Notes under the pieces: generated by a model
Seen by the model: the letters and a program-made list of their open reading frames with translations, nothing else
Database searches by the model: none
Told to the model about the DNA's origin: nothing
Program-made: the position numbers and the translations under genes
Assembly (NCBI GenBank): GCA_965224435.1
Contig: OZ245048.1
Location: 3,720,001 to 3,784,000 of the forward strand
DNA: 64,000 nt
Source: JAJRQY01 sp965224435
Lineage (GTDB): Bacteria; Actinomycetota; Acidimicrobiia; Acidimicrobiales; SZUA-35
Direction: 5' to 3'
In this document: piece after piece, positions 17,567 to 25,903 of the stretch
Layout of the letters: each line of letters starts with the position of its first letter
How positions within the stretch are numbered: position 1 is the first letter of the stretch

Positions 17567-17597
17567 CAGGCAAGTCTGACGACTCGGTCTGGTGTCG

Positions 17598-18194
17598 CTA
17601 GTTAAGACTTTCGGTTCCAACGGCAATGACCTCGTGAGCCCATGCTTGACGTCCAAAAACTTCACGCAATTCTGGTTCGAAGGTGAGCAAGTCATCGTTG
17701 TCATAGGAGGGATCAAAGGAGTTCTGGTCCCAACGTTCGCAGAACTCTGCACACAAGTCTGACCATGGGTTGCTGGCGAACTCGTCTCGAGCGTTCCGAT
17801 CACCGCCAAGGTGGTGGGCGTAGTAGTAGCTCTGGAAGATGCCGTGATGGCGAATCACCCAAGTCACTTCTTCTGACACATATGGCTGGAGGATCGACGC
17901 CGCCAGTTCGCCGTGGTTATAGGGAGCCAGCTCATCACCGATGTCGTGGATCAGGGTGGCGACAATCCATTCCGAGTTGGCACCATGCCGTCGAGCGCGA
18001 GTGGCTGATTGCAGCGAGTGTGCAAGGCGGTCGATCTGATAGCCGCCAAGCGAGTCGCTCAACCGTTCCAATGAAACCATCAACCGGTCTGCCAGCCCTT
18101 CGGCGTACTGGCTTTCCAACCGTTCCAGCAGGGCGTAGTCCTTCGCTGTTCCATCGGCCATTGCGGTGAAGGAGACGACTTCTGGTTTGCTCAT
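17598..18194 (-). CDS. tmpB: HD-domain di-iron oxygenase, TmpB/PhnZ-like
   Basis: The 198-residue protein is a single HD domain: HSLQSATRARRHGA near residue 55, LIHDIGDELAPYNHGE near 80 (HD pair and next His), WVIRHHGIFQSYYYAHHLGG near 115 and FCERWDQNSFDPSYD near 155. This matches the PhnZ/TmpB mixed-valence di-iron oxygenases that cleave the C-P bond of 1-hydroxy phosphonates. TmpB turns 1-hydroxy-2-(trimethylammonio)ethylphosphonate into glycine betaine and phosphate. The ATG overlaps the stop of the TmpA-like gene upstream (ATGA, 18191-18194), the expected pairing. The symbol is assigned from family and context; the substrate is not proven by sequence. Confidence 0.75.
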   Translation of the reverse strand: MSKPEVVSFTAMADGTAKDYALLERLESQYAEGLADRLMVSLERLSDSLGGYQIDRLAHSLQSATRARRHGANSEWIVATLIHDIGDELAPYNHGELAASILQPYVSEEVTWVIRHHGIFQSYYYAHHLGGDRNARDEFASNPWSDLCAEFCERWDQNSFDPSYDNDDLLTFEPELREVFGRQAWAHEVIAVGTESLN

Positions 18195-19432
18195 GACGCC
18201 AGACTATGACAGCGACCGGCCAACTGAGACCGGCTGGCCAACCGAGACCGACTCGCCAACCGAGACCGACTCGCCAATCGATACATGGTGTCCGGTCCGT
18301 CATGTTCGATGTAGCAGCCTTGCAGATGGCGGCTGCCCTGAGATGGGTCAAACTCGGTTCGTCCGTGAAGCACACGATGATTGTCCATGAACATCACGTC
18401 GCCTGGTTCCAGTCGGAAGGTGACCTGATGGGCTTTGTCGTTGAGCCACTGGATGAGCCAGCGCCTGCCGTCATAGAAGGCGTCAAGATTGAGACCGGGA
18501 TGCAGGATGGGTTCGTCAATTTTGGTATTGAATCGGATCTGACGGAACCGGCCGTTGGGGTCATAGTCAAGGGTGTAGCCGCGGTTCACCACGGTGTCCG
18601 AGCCCATGTCGTAGCGAAAGTCCAGTTCCGTATCGACCATGGCAGCGTGCATCTCTGGGCTGGCTTGCCGTAGTGCGGCTGCTGCAGCCAGACCATCGAC
18701 AAGGGTGGAGTCACCACCTGGGGCTTGGTTCAGCAAACAATGAAGCATCTGGATCCCGGGCACCGGTTGGCGATAGGGCAGGTCGGTATGGGCTAAGAGT
18801 TCGATGGAGGTGAAGGCCAGGTCAGTCGGTTGCTGCTCGACTCGGACATCGAAGGTCGATCCGAAGTTGGTGCCAACCAGGTAGCCCAACCGCTCGGCGA
18901 TGCGAGCCACGGTGCCGGGCTCGGTTGATGTGTTGCGCAGTACGACATAACCGTGGCGGAAGAAGGCCGTGAGGAACTCCAAGACTGCGTCGGTCTGCTC
19001 ACTCTCGATGTCCCAACCAATGTGGTTCCAGTCGATGTAGGGGAAGGGATCGAGGGGTGTGGTCCAGGGCTCGGGGGCCGGTGGTTCATCAGGACTCGGT
19101 CGTTCCCAACCCAACGCCCGCTGAATTGCCAGCAAGTCCATCTCGGCGGTGTGGCCATCGCTGAATGTGACGACAAGAACCTCGTGTCCGATCCGACAGG
19201 CGGTGACCGAAATGTCGGCATCAATATCAGCTGGTGTGAACAGACGCTGACGATTGCTCTCCTCGACCTGTCCGGGTTCCTGGGATCGGTCGCGGAGCCA
19301 GTTCGGATGCAGCCATCCGCTTTGCTGTCCAACCTCAACCTGCACGCCACCCGCTGCCAATTTCGTCGACACTTCACTTAGCCTCGACCCGTGGGATGAC
19401 TCGGTCACTTGTGCTATCTGGGTTATCGACAT
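18191..19432 (-). CDS. tmpA: Fe(II)/2-oxoglutarate dioxygenase, TmpA-like (gamma-butyrobetaine hydroxylase family)
   Basis: The 413-residue protein has an N-terminal GBBH-like (DUF971) domain (about residues 25-105: LHPNWLRDRS, FSDGHTAEM) and a TauD/GBBH catalytic domain. Iron ligands are the His and Asp of LAHTDLPYR near 215 and the His in NHRVLHGRTEF near 355; SRHLQG supplies the 2-oxoglutarate Arg. The cysteines that bind zinc in classical GBBH N-domains are absent. TmpA hydroxylates 2-(trimethylammonio)ethylphosphonate, and the coupled HD partner supports that assignment. The last 30 residues are a repeated Arg-Leu-Ala-Ser tail encoded by an 18-bp tandem repeat. The divergent LysR gene is the likely regulator. 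Confidence 0.75.
   Translation of the reverse strand: MSITQIAQVTESSHGSRLSEVSTKLAAGGVQVEVGQQSGWLHPNWLRDRSQEPGQVEESNRQRLFTPADIDADISVTACRIGHEVLVVTFSDGHTAEMDLLAIQRALGWERPSPDEPPAPEPWTTPLDPFPYIDWNHIGWDIESEQTDAVLEFLTAFFRHGYVVLRNTSTEPGTVARIAERLGYLVGTNFGSTFDVRVEQQPTDLAFTSIELLAHTDLPYRQPVPGIQMLHCLLNQAPGGDSTLVDGLAAAAALRQASPEMHAAMVDTELDFRYDMGSDTVVNRGYTLDYDPNGRFRQIRFNTKIDEPILHPGLNLDAFYDGRRWLIQWLNDKAHQVTFRLEPGDVMFMDNHRVLHGRTEFDPSQGSRHLQGCYIEHDGPDTMYRLASRSRLASRSRLASRSQLAGRCHSLAS
18219..18283. repeat. 18-bp tandem repeat in the 3' end of the TmpA-like gene
   Basis: Units at 18219-18236, 18237-18254, 18255-18272 and a partial at 18273-18283. Units 2 and 3 are identical; the first differs at several bases. They encode the Ser-Arg-Leu-Ala-Ser-Arg repeats at the C-terminus. 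The 18-bp period keeps the frame. Confidence 0.9.
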
Positions 19433-19504
19433 GCGCTGCTACCACTCATGGAGCAATAGTGAGCCCAAAGAGCGTGCTTGAACAGATGGTTTCCAGTACG
19501 AGTT

Positions 19505-19525
19505 AGCATAACTCTGAGTTATGCT
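19505..19525. promoter_or_regulatory. Perfect palindrome, LysR-type operator
   Basis: Arms AGCATAACTC and GAGTTATGCT flank a single T. The core is the LysR T-N11-A box (T19509 to A19521). It lies six bases before the LysR ATG and 72 bases before the TmpA-like start on the other strand, as expected for an autoregulated divergent promoter. Confidence 0.75.
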
Positions 19526-19531
19526 GGGCCG

Positions 19532-20428
19532 ATGGCCAGAGAGTTGATCGAACGAGTTGACCGGTTGCAGCGACTGGCCATCTTTGAGGCCGCAGCCCGG
19601 CTTGGCAGCTTTACTGCGGCGGCTAGCGAGCTTGGCATGACCCAGCCCGCGGTGACTCGCCAGATTCGCTCCTTCGAACGTTCCCTTGGCGCCGAACTGT
19701 TCCGTCGAACGGCCAACCGGAGCGAACTAACAGAGCTTGGCCATCGCCTGCAAAGCCACATCAGCGCCGGGTTCGACCTGATCGAAGCCGGGCTCGGCGA
19801 GCTCGACAGTCACGCCGGCATCTTCGTTCTGGCCACACATCCAGGTATTGCCCAGCAATGGATCGTGCCCCGAATTGATGAGCTACAGGAGGCCCTGGGA
19901 GATCTCGAGCTTCGTCTCTGGCTGTTTGATCGTGATCATGAGATTGCCGGTGGCGGATTCGACGCAGCCATTCGTAGCGGCATGGGCAATTTCGAAGGCC
20001 AGTCGAGCCATCGCATCTATGACGAGACTGTCGTGCCCGTGGCATCACCAGCCTTTGCTGAGCAGTGGGGCCTTTCCTCAACCAGCAACGCCGAAGATGT
20101 CTATCAAGCTCCATTTGTTCACATGGATGATGGGGACCAGCCCTGGATGAACTGGCCTGGTTGGCTAGCTCGATTTGGCATCACCCTCAGGCGGGAACCG
20201 GGCCGGATCCTCTTCAACAATTACCCGATGGTGCTACAGCAAACGCTGGCTGGCCGCGGGATCGCCCTGGGTTGGCGACCCCTCATTGATGACCTGCTGG
20301 CCGGTGATGCATTGGTTGTCGTCGGTCCTGAGATCAAGTCCGAGCGTGGCTACTACGTCACCTGGCGCCAAGGTGAAGCAACAAGTCAGGTCCAGGCCGT
20401 AGTCGACTGGCTGAACGCTAGCTCTTAA
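19532..20428 (+). CDS. LysR family transcriptional regulator
   Basis: The 298-residue protein has an N-terminal winged helix-turn-helix (RLAIFEAAARLGSFTAAASELGMT, then QPAVTRQIRSFERSLGAELF, residues about 12-55) and a GcvA-like effector-binding domain. The frame extends to 19478, but that would run through the palindrome, so the ATG at 19532 is chosen. It is divergent from the tmpAB-like pair with the palindrome at 19505-19525 between them. I infer control of phosphonate oxidation and of itself. Confidence 0.9.
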   Translation: MARELIERVDRLQRLAIFEAAARLGSFTAAASELGMTQPAVTRQIRSFERSLGAELFRRTANRSELTELGHRLQSHISAGFDLIEAGLGELDSHAGIFVLATHPGIAQQWIVPRIDELQEALGDLELRLWLFDRDHEIAGGGFDAAIRSGMGNFEGQSSHRIYDETVVPVASPAFAEQWGLSSTSNAEDVYQAPFVHMDDGDQPWMNWPGWLARFGITLRREPGRILFNNYPMVLQQTLAGRGIALGWRPLIDDLLAGDALVVVGPEIKSERGYYVTWRQGEATSQVQAVVDWLNASS

Positions 20429-20451
20429 ACGAATGCAAGGATGAGCTAGCG
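20416..20451. terminator. Bidirectional hairpin between convergent genes
   Basis: Perfect nine-base arms CGCTAGCTC (20416-20424) and GAGCTAGCG (20443-20451) with an 18-base loop lie between the LysR gene and the glycosidase gene. The arms overlap the ends of both genes. No T-run follows on the plus strand, so termination is inferred from position. Confidence 0.45.
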
Positions 20452-21807
20452 GCTGACAAACAGGTTGACCGAATAGGGAGACAGAACCAGGTCGTCGCCG
20501 CCTTGATCCGCGCAATGCTCACCGAACACATCTGTCTCGAAGATGGAGTACTCGGTTTCCTCATCCCACAAATGCCAGTCAAAGGAGGACGGCATCCAGC
20601 CAGCGACCTCAAGGTCAACGACCACTTCATCGCCGGTTCGGTTGATGAGGGCAACGGCATACTCACCCGAGTCCTGGTCGGAGACGGCATAGACGACAAC
20701 CTGGCCCGGATCCTGAGACTGGCCATGGTTGAGGGTCCCGTGAAATGCTTGATTGAAGACCTCAAAGACATGAGCCGTTTCGAAATGGGCGTCACCATCC
20801 AGTACTGACATGTCGCTGGAGGGATGCACGTTCCAGTACATGGAAGCGTCGGCTCCGGCGGCAATGCTCTCCGTCAGAATGATGGCGTCATAGACTGCAC
20901 CCTTGTTGGTTTCGATTCGAGAACTACCAATGTAGGAAATATTGTGTTCAGTCACGAAGATTGGCAAGTAGTCATCGCCGGTGATCACGTCCAGTCGATC
21001 TCGTAGCTTTGCCAGCTCACCAGTGGCACTCTGTGCAATGTCATAGGCATCATCGACGGTGTTCGTGTCGTCACCAGAATAGGTGTGCACGGTGACGAAG
21101 TCGAGGCTGGGATAGACCTCTTCGACCAGATCTGAGACGTAATCTACGTTGACCCAGGCGGTAGCAGGTCCGCCGACTTCGATACTGGGGTCTACTGCTT
21201 TCATTTGTTGGCTGGCACTGCGAATGAGTGACGCCATCTCCGCTACGTCCAAGCCCGGCTCGGCAAACCCGGCCTCTCTCTCGTTTGGAACTTCCCAGTA
21301 CTTGACCCCGAGGTCGTGTTCAATGTTCACAATGTGAACCAGGTCGGCGGCAAATTTGGCGAAACTGGCTGGGTCCAGGTAGTCGTCTTCACCTTGGGGG
21401 CCACTGGGAATATTGATCATCACCGTGTAACCCTCATCCACCAACGGTCTGAGCGCGTCGCCGATCTTGTCAGAATCCCAGACACCATCTTCTTGCCAGG
21501 ATTGGGGACCATCCTCAATCATTCCCCACCCATGGAGGCGAACAAAGCCCTTCTTCTGGGTGATGAATTCCAGATTGTTCATGAAGACATAGTCACCGGA
21601 ATACTCAGGGACGAAATTCGCTGGGCTGTTGACGCCGTAGGCGTAGGGCGGTATCTCTCGCACAGTCCAATCCCAGTCGACGTTGACCTCAATCGTTTCG
21701 ACTTGGGGGACGACCTCGCCTTGCTCGGCCCAGCTGTCATCAGCCCATCCAGGCACAGCAGCCAGAGCTATGGAAATGAGGATGGCTAGCCGGTCGAAGA
21801 TGGTCAT
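20446..21807 (-). CDS. Secreted clan GH-A-like glycoside hydrolase
   Basis: The 453-residue protein has a signal peptide (MTIFDRLAILISIALAAVPGWADD) and a TIM barrel of the GH-A type: GFVRLHGWG, KYWEVPNERE near residue 190 (Asn-Glu acid/base on strand 4) and PIFVTEHNISY near 300 (Glu nucleophile on strand 7). A C-terminal beta domain follows. It resembles arabinofuranosidase/xylosidase or GH39-like enzymes, but the family number cannot be fixed here. The ATG at 21807 gives a clean signal peptide; the frame starts at 21858. It is convergent with the LysR gene and divergent from the flavoprotein gene. Confidence 0.72.
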   Translation of the reverse strand: MTIFDRLAILISIALAAVPGWADDSWAEQGEVVPQVETIEVNVDWDWTVREIPPYAYGVNSPANFVPEYSGDYVFMNNLEFITQKKGFVRLHGWGMIEDGPQSWQEDGVWDSDKIGDALRPLVDEGYTVMINIPSGPQGEDDYLDPASFAKFAADLVHIVNIEHDLGVKYWEVPNEREAGFAEPGLDVAEMASLIRSASQQMKAVDPSIEVGGPATAWVNVDYVSDLVEEVYPSLDFVTVHTYSGDDTNTVDDAYDIAQSATGELAKLRDRLDVITGDDYLPIFVTEHNISYIGSSRIETNKGAVYDAIILTESIAAGADASMYWNVHPSSDMSVLDGDAHFETAHVFEVFNQAFHGTLNHGQSQDPGQVVVYAVSDQDSGEYAVALINRTGDEVVVDLEVAGWMPSSFDWHLWDEETEYSIFETDVFGEHCADQGGDDLVLSPYSVNLFVSR

Positions 21808-21896
21808 GGTTGCACTATGGCGAAGCACACATGAAGCCAACATGAAGTGCAATTCCAAGGCTCACACCTCAGATCGTGTTCATGACGTTGAGAGAG

Positions 21897-21920
21897 GCTC
21901 TGGACACCACTGTCTAGAGC
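21897..21920. promoter_or_regulatory. Dyad operator overlapping a promoter before the flavoprotein gene
   Basis: Arms GCTCTGGACA and TGTCTAGAGC (nine of ten positions pair) flank CCAC. A TTGAGA at 21888-21893 and TGTCTA at 21911-21916, 17 bases apart, could be the -35 and -10, so a bound protein would block transcription. The ATG of the flavoprotein is at 21959. The TetR gene at the end of the same gene series is a candidate binder. Confidence 0.5.
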
Positions 21921-21958
21921 GGTCTACGATCCGATTGCCAGAGCTAAGGGGACGAACG

Positions 21959-24385
21959 ATGAAGGAAAAGACTAAGGCTGTAGTCATTGGTGGGGGCATT
22001 GTCGGCGTTGCCGTGCTCTATCACCTGACCAAGTTGGGATGGAAAGATGTCGTCCTCGTCGAACGCAAGCAGCTGACCGCTGGCTCGACATGGCACGCTG
22101 CCGCCGGTTTCCATTCCCTCAACGGATCGCTCAACATGGCCCGCCTCCAGGCCTACAGCATCCAGACCTATGACGAGGTGGCCAAGATCAGTGGCCAAGA
22201 TGTTGGCATGCATCAGGTTGGCACCCTGTCTTGCGCCGCAACCAAGGAGCGCTGGGACTTCCTCAAGTCAACCAACGAAGTCAACCGAACCCTCGGAATT
22301 GAGTCGCACCTGATCGGGCCGGACCAGATCCCCGAGTACAGCCGCATCATCGATCCAAGCCAGCTGATTGGTGCCCTGGTCGACCGGGCCGACGGCTACC
22401 TGGACCCCTTTGGCGCCACACAGGCCTACGCCAAAGCGGCACGAATCGCTGGCGCGGAGATCTACCAGCAGACCTTGGTGACTTCACTTGACCGACGGCC
22501 AGACAATACCTGGGACGTGGTCACCGAAAAGGGAACCATCCATGCCGACCACGTCATCAATGCTGGTGGCCTGTGGGCCCGGGAGGTCGGCGAAATGGTC
22601 GGACTCGACCTTCCCCTCATTCCCTACGAGCATCACTATCTGGTCACCGAGCAACTTCCGGAGATCATGGCCCAGGAATCAGAGTCCATGAGCACTATCG
22701 ATCTGGATGGAGGCATCTACGTCCGTGAGGAGATCGGCGGCCTCCTGTTCGGCGTCTATGAACCCGACCCTCGTGCGTGGGCAGTCGACGGAACACCCTG
22801 GTCCTACGGAGAGTCTGAACTGCTGGAACCTCGTTTAGATGCGCTGGCACCGGCACTGGAGAAGGGTTTTGAGCGCTTCCCCATCATGCAAGATGCTGGC
22901 ATCAAAAACGTGGTGAATGGTCCATTCACCTTCACCCCAGACGGCAACCCATTAGTCGGTCCTGTGCGTGGCGTTCCCAACTATTGGCTGGCCTGTGGCT
23001 GCATGGCCGGGTTCAGCCAATCTGGCGGAATCGCCCTGGCACTGGCCCAATGGATTATTGACGGTGAGCCGGAAGAAGACGCCTTTGCCATGGACCCGGC
23101 ACGCTTTGGATCCTTCGCCAACCAAGCCTTCACCATCGAAACCTCCACCCAGTTCTATGAGTGGCGCTTCAAGGTCGGCTTCCCCAACGAATCCTGGCCT
23201 GCGGGACGACCAGCCAAGACCACACCCATCTATGACCTCCAGAAACAACAGGGCGCGGTGTTCGCACCAGCGGCCGCGGTCGAAGTGCCGATGTGGTTTG
23301 CCCGCGACGGCGAGGTCGCCGAAGACATCCCAACCTTCGTTCGTCCGAACAGTTTCGACACGGTGGGCAGCGAGGTGGAAACGGCGACCACCAATGTTGG
23401 CATCATCGAGACCAGTTCCTATTCCAAGTTCGAGATCACCGGACCCGGTGCTCGGGCCTGGCTGGACAAGTTGTTAGCCACCACCCTGCCAGCGCTTGGT
23501 CGCGGTCGCTTGGCCGTGATGTTGTCCGATGCCGGGGCAATCATCGGCGACTTCACCCTGTTCTGTCTCCCTCCAGACAGCGACGGCAACGAACGATTCA
23601 TGATGACCGGGTCAGGCCCAATCCAGGAATGGCACATGCGCTGGTTCGAGCGCTACTTGCCGGCTGAGGGTGTGCATGTCGCCAACATCACCGACCAATG
23701 GATGGGCTTAGCCGTTGTCGGCCCCAAGTCTCGCCAGGTGTTGCAAGAGCTGACCCGCTATGACCTTGCTTCTCTCCCTTTCCTGGCCATGGCCGAAATG
23801 AACATCGGCCTGGCTCCAGCCCGAGTCGACCGGGTATCGCTCACTGGTGAGCTTGGCTATGAGATCTGGATGCCCGCCTCCTATATGCGCCACGTGTACA
23901 CCCGGCTTCTGGATGCCGGGGCTGATCTCGGCATCGGCAATGTTGGCATCTTGGCCTTGCTCAGCATGCGCTTAGAAAAGGGTTTCGGGATTTGGGGTCG
24001 AGAGTTCAGCCCCGACTACAGCCCCTCTCAGAACGACATGAGCCACTTCGTCAACTATGACAAGCCAGGATTCGTTGGACGCGATGCTGTCCTAGCCGAT
24101 CGAGACCGGGGCCCAACCCAGAAGCTGGTCATGCTTCGCCTGGAGGCAACGACCTCGGACGCTTCAGGATTCGAGCCGGTGTATATCGGTGAAAAGGTGG
24201 TCGGCTTCGTGACGTCTGGTGGCTACGGCCATCGCACTGGACAGAGCCTGGCTTTGGCCTATGTCAACGCCGATTCCATCGACCCTGAGGCGCCCTATGA
24301 GGTTCCCCTGATTGGCGAACGCCATAGCGCTCGATTGCTGAGCGAGATTCCCTTTGATCCAACCGGCTCCCGGATGCGGGGCTAG
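21959..24385 (+). CDS. FAD-dependent dimethylglycine/sarcosine dehydrogenase with GcvT domain
   Basis: The 808-residue protein has an N-terminal FAD domain (VVIGGGIVGVAVLYHL), with GSTWHAAAG near residue 45 carrying the His that is covalently flavinylated in this family. A central FAO_M-type linker and a C-terminal GcvT/aminomethyltransferase region follow (from about 490: SSYSKFEITGPGARAWLDKL, LTGELGYEIWMP, GFGIWGREFSPDYSP). It should demethylate an N-methyl amino acid and pass the one-carbon unit to tetrahydrofolate. The ATG at 21959 follows AAGGGG. The next gene starts four bases after its stop. Dimethylglycine is inferred from the nearby betaine-forming and methyltransferase genes. Confidence 0.88.
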   Translation: MKEKTKAVVIGGGIVGVAVLYHLTKLGWKDVVLVERKQLTAGSTWHAAAGFHSLNGSLNMARLQAYSIQTYDEVAKISGQDVGMHQVGTLSCAATKERWDFLKSTNEVNRTLGIESHLIGPDQIPEYSRIIDPSQLIGALVDRADGYLDPFGATQAYAKAARIAGAEIYQQTLVTSLDRRPDNTWDVVTEKGTIHADHVINAGGLWAREVGEMVGLDLPLIPYEHHYLVTEQLPEIMAQESESMSTIDLDGGIYVREEIGGLLFGVYEPDPRAWAVDGTPWSYGESELLEPRLDALAPALEKGFERFPIMQDAGIKNVVNGPFTFTPDGNPLVGPVRGVPNYWLACGCMAGFSQSGGIALALAQWIIDGEPEEDAFAMDPARFGSFANQAFTIETSTQFYEWRFKVGFPNESWPAGRPAKTTPIYDLQKQQGAVFAPAAAVEVPMWFARDGEVAEDIPTFVRPNSFDTVGSEVETATTNVGIIETSSYSKFEITGPGARAWLDKLLATTLPALGRGRLAVMLSDAGAIIGDFTLFCLPPDSDGNERFMMTGSGPIQEWHMRWFERYLPAEGVHVANITDQWMGLAVVGPKSRQVLQELTRYDLASLPFLAMAEMNIGLAPARVDRVSLTGELGYEIWMPASYMRHVYTRLLDAGADLGIGNVGILALLSMRLEKGFGIWGREFSPDYSPSQNDMSHFVNYDKPGFVGRDAVLADRDRGPTQKLVMLRLEATTSDASGFEPVYIGEKVVGFVTSGGYGHRTGQSLALAYVNADSIDPEAPYEVPLIGERHSARLLSEIPFDPTGSRMRG

Positions 24386-24388
24386 GTA

Positions 24389-25903
24389 ATGGCCCGGCGA
24401 CGTCCGCGCAAGGTGCGCAAGCCAGTCTCGACCACGAAGTACCGCAAGCTTGTCAACCCGTTCCAACCGGCCTCCATCTTGTCCGAGGATCAGGTCGCTC
24501 ACCTTCATCAGACTGCCATCCGCTACCTGGCCGATGAGGGCATGAGGGTTCTCCTTCCCGAAGCCCGACAGATCTTCGCCGAGGGTGGCGCCACGGTCGA
24601 CGAGGACGAGATGATGGTTCGGCTGGATCCCGACAGCATTACCGCTGCACTCCAGTCCGCTCCAGCCGAGTTCGAACTCCACGCCCCCAACCCGGAACGC
24701 AATGTCATGGTTGGTGGAAACAATCTGGTCCTCGCCCCGGTTGGTGGGCCGCCCTTCGTAAGCGACCGTCACAATGGTCGCCGCTCCGGCACTCTGGTTG
24801 ACCAAGAGAACTTCCTGAAGCTGGCGCAGAGCTTCGACATCATGGGGGTCAACGCAGCCTCGGTCGAACCAAACGACATCCCCGTCAATATCCGCCACCT
24901 CAAGTCAAACCAGGCCACCTTGACCCTGAGCGACAAGTCACCCTTCGTGTTTGCCCGCGGCGGCCAACGTGTGCGTGACAACTTCGACATGATCAAGCTT
25001 CGCTACGGGCTCGAAAGTGATGACGAGTTGGCCGAGCTGCCACGATGCTGGGCAGTCATCAATACCAACTCACCCCGCCAGCTGGACATCCCAATGGGGC
25101 GCGGCATTATCGACTTCGCCCGTGCGGGGCAGCCAACCATCATCACCCCATTCACTCTGGCCGGAGCGATGGCACCAGTGACTCTGGCCGGCGCCATTGT
25201 CTTACAGCACATGGAAGCTATTGCCGGGATCACCCTGGCCCAGCTCACTCGCCCGGGTGTGCCGGTGATCTATGGGTCCTTCACCTCTAACGTCGACATG
25301 AAGTCGGGATCGCCTGCTTTCGGTACGCCCGAAGCGGTCAAGGGAGCGATGATCAGCGGCCAGATGGCTCGCCATATCGAGGTGCCTTGGCGCTCGTCGG
25401 GGGCCAGCGCATCCAATGCGGTTGACGCCCAGGGTGGCTACGAAACCATGATGAACACGTTCGGGGCTTTGCAGGCCGGAGCCAACTGGATCATGCATTC
25501 TGCTGGTTGGCAAGAAGGCGGCCTCACTGCTTCTTATGAGAAGTTCATTGTTGATATTGAGATGTGCCAGATGATTGCCGAGACCTTCAGTCCCGTCGCT
25601 ATGAGTGACGACGATCTGGCCCTGGATGCCATCACCGAGGTCGGGCCGGGCGGCCACTTCTTTGGGGTTGGCCACACCATGGCCCGCTATGAAGAAGCTT
25701 TCTACCAGCCACTGGTATTCAGCCGATCCAACTTTGAGCAATGGACCGAGGACGGCTCTCAGCGAACCGACGAGCGGGCAACTGCTATCTGGAAATCAAC
25801 CCTGGCCGACTTCGAGGCCCCGCCATTGGATGATGCCGTTCGACAACAAATAGCGGACTTTGTTGACCGCAGAGTTTCCGAAGGCGGTGCTGCACCTGAG
25901 TAG
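24389..25903 (+). CDS. MttB family (non-pyrrolysine) methyltransferase
   Basis: The 504-residue protein resembles trimethylamine methyltransferase MttB and glycine betaine methyltransferases: PFQPASILSEDQVAHLHQTA, VGGPPFVSDRHNGRRSGT, GSFTSNVDMKSGSPAFGTPE, GAGANWIMHSAG-type and EVGPGGHFFG. The frame has no internal amber codon, so it is of the non-pyrrolysine class, in which glycine betaine:corrinoid methyltransferases occur. No corrinoid protein or activating enzyme gene is adjacent. It follows the dimethylglycine-dehydrogenase-type gene by three bases, so they form an operon, probably for betaine demethylation. Confidence 0.85.
   Translation: MARRRPRKVRKPVSTTKYRKLVNPFQPASILSEDQVAHLHQTAIRYLADEGMRVLLPEARQIFAEGGATVDEDEMMVRLDPDSITAALQSAPAEFELHAPNPERNVMVGGNNLVLAPVGGPPFVSDRHNGRRSGTLVDQENFLKLAQSFDIMGVNAASVEPNDIPVNIRHLKSNQATLTLSDKSPFVFARGGQRVRDNFDMIKLRYGLESDDELAELPRCWAVINTNSPRQLDIPMGRGIIDFARAGQPTIITPFTLAGAMAPVTLAGAIVLQHMEAIAGITLAQLTRPGVPVIYGSFTSNVDMKSGSPAFGTPEAVKGAMISGQMARHIEVPWRSSGASASNAVDAQGGYETMMNTFGALQAGANWIMHSAGWQEGGLTASYEKFIVDIEMCQMIAETFSPVAMSDDDLALDAITEVGPGGHFFGVGHTMARYEEAFYQPLVFSRSNFEQWTEDGSQRTDERATAIWKSTLADFEAPPLDDAVRQQIADFVDRRVSEGGAAPE

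Noticed and set aside
18219..18283. CRISPR-like or regulatory repeats
   Set aside because: The units are contiguous, 18 bp and in frame, so they are coding tandem repeats.
21683..21958. 92-codon upstream extension of the flavoprotein
   Set aside because: It overlaps the signal peptide of the divergent glycosidase and lacks FAD-domain similarity; the ATG at 21959 has AAGGGG.
24389..25903. Pyrrolysine-containing MttB
   Set aside because: The frame is uninterrupted with no internal TAG, so it belongs to the non-pyrrolysine class.
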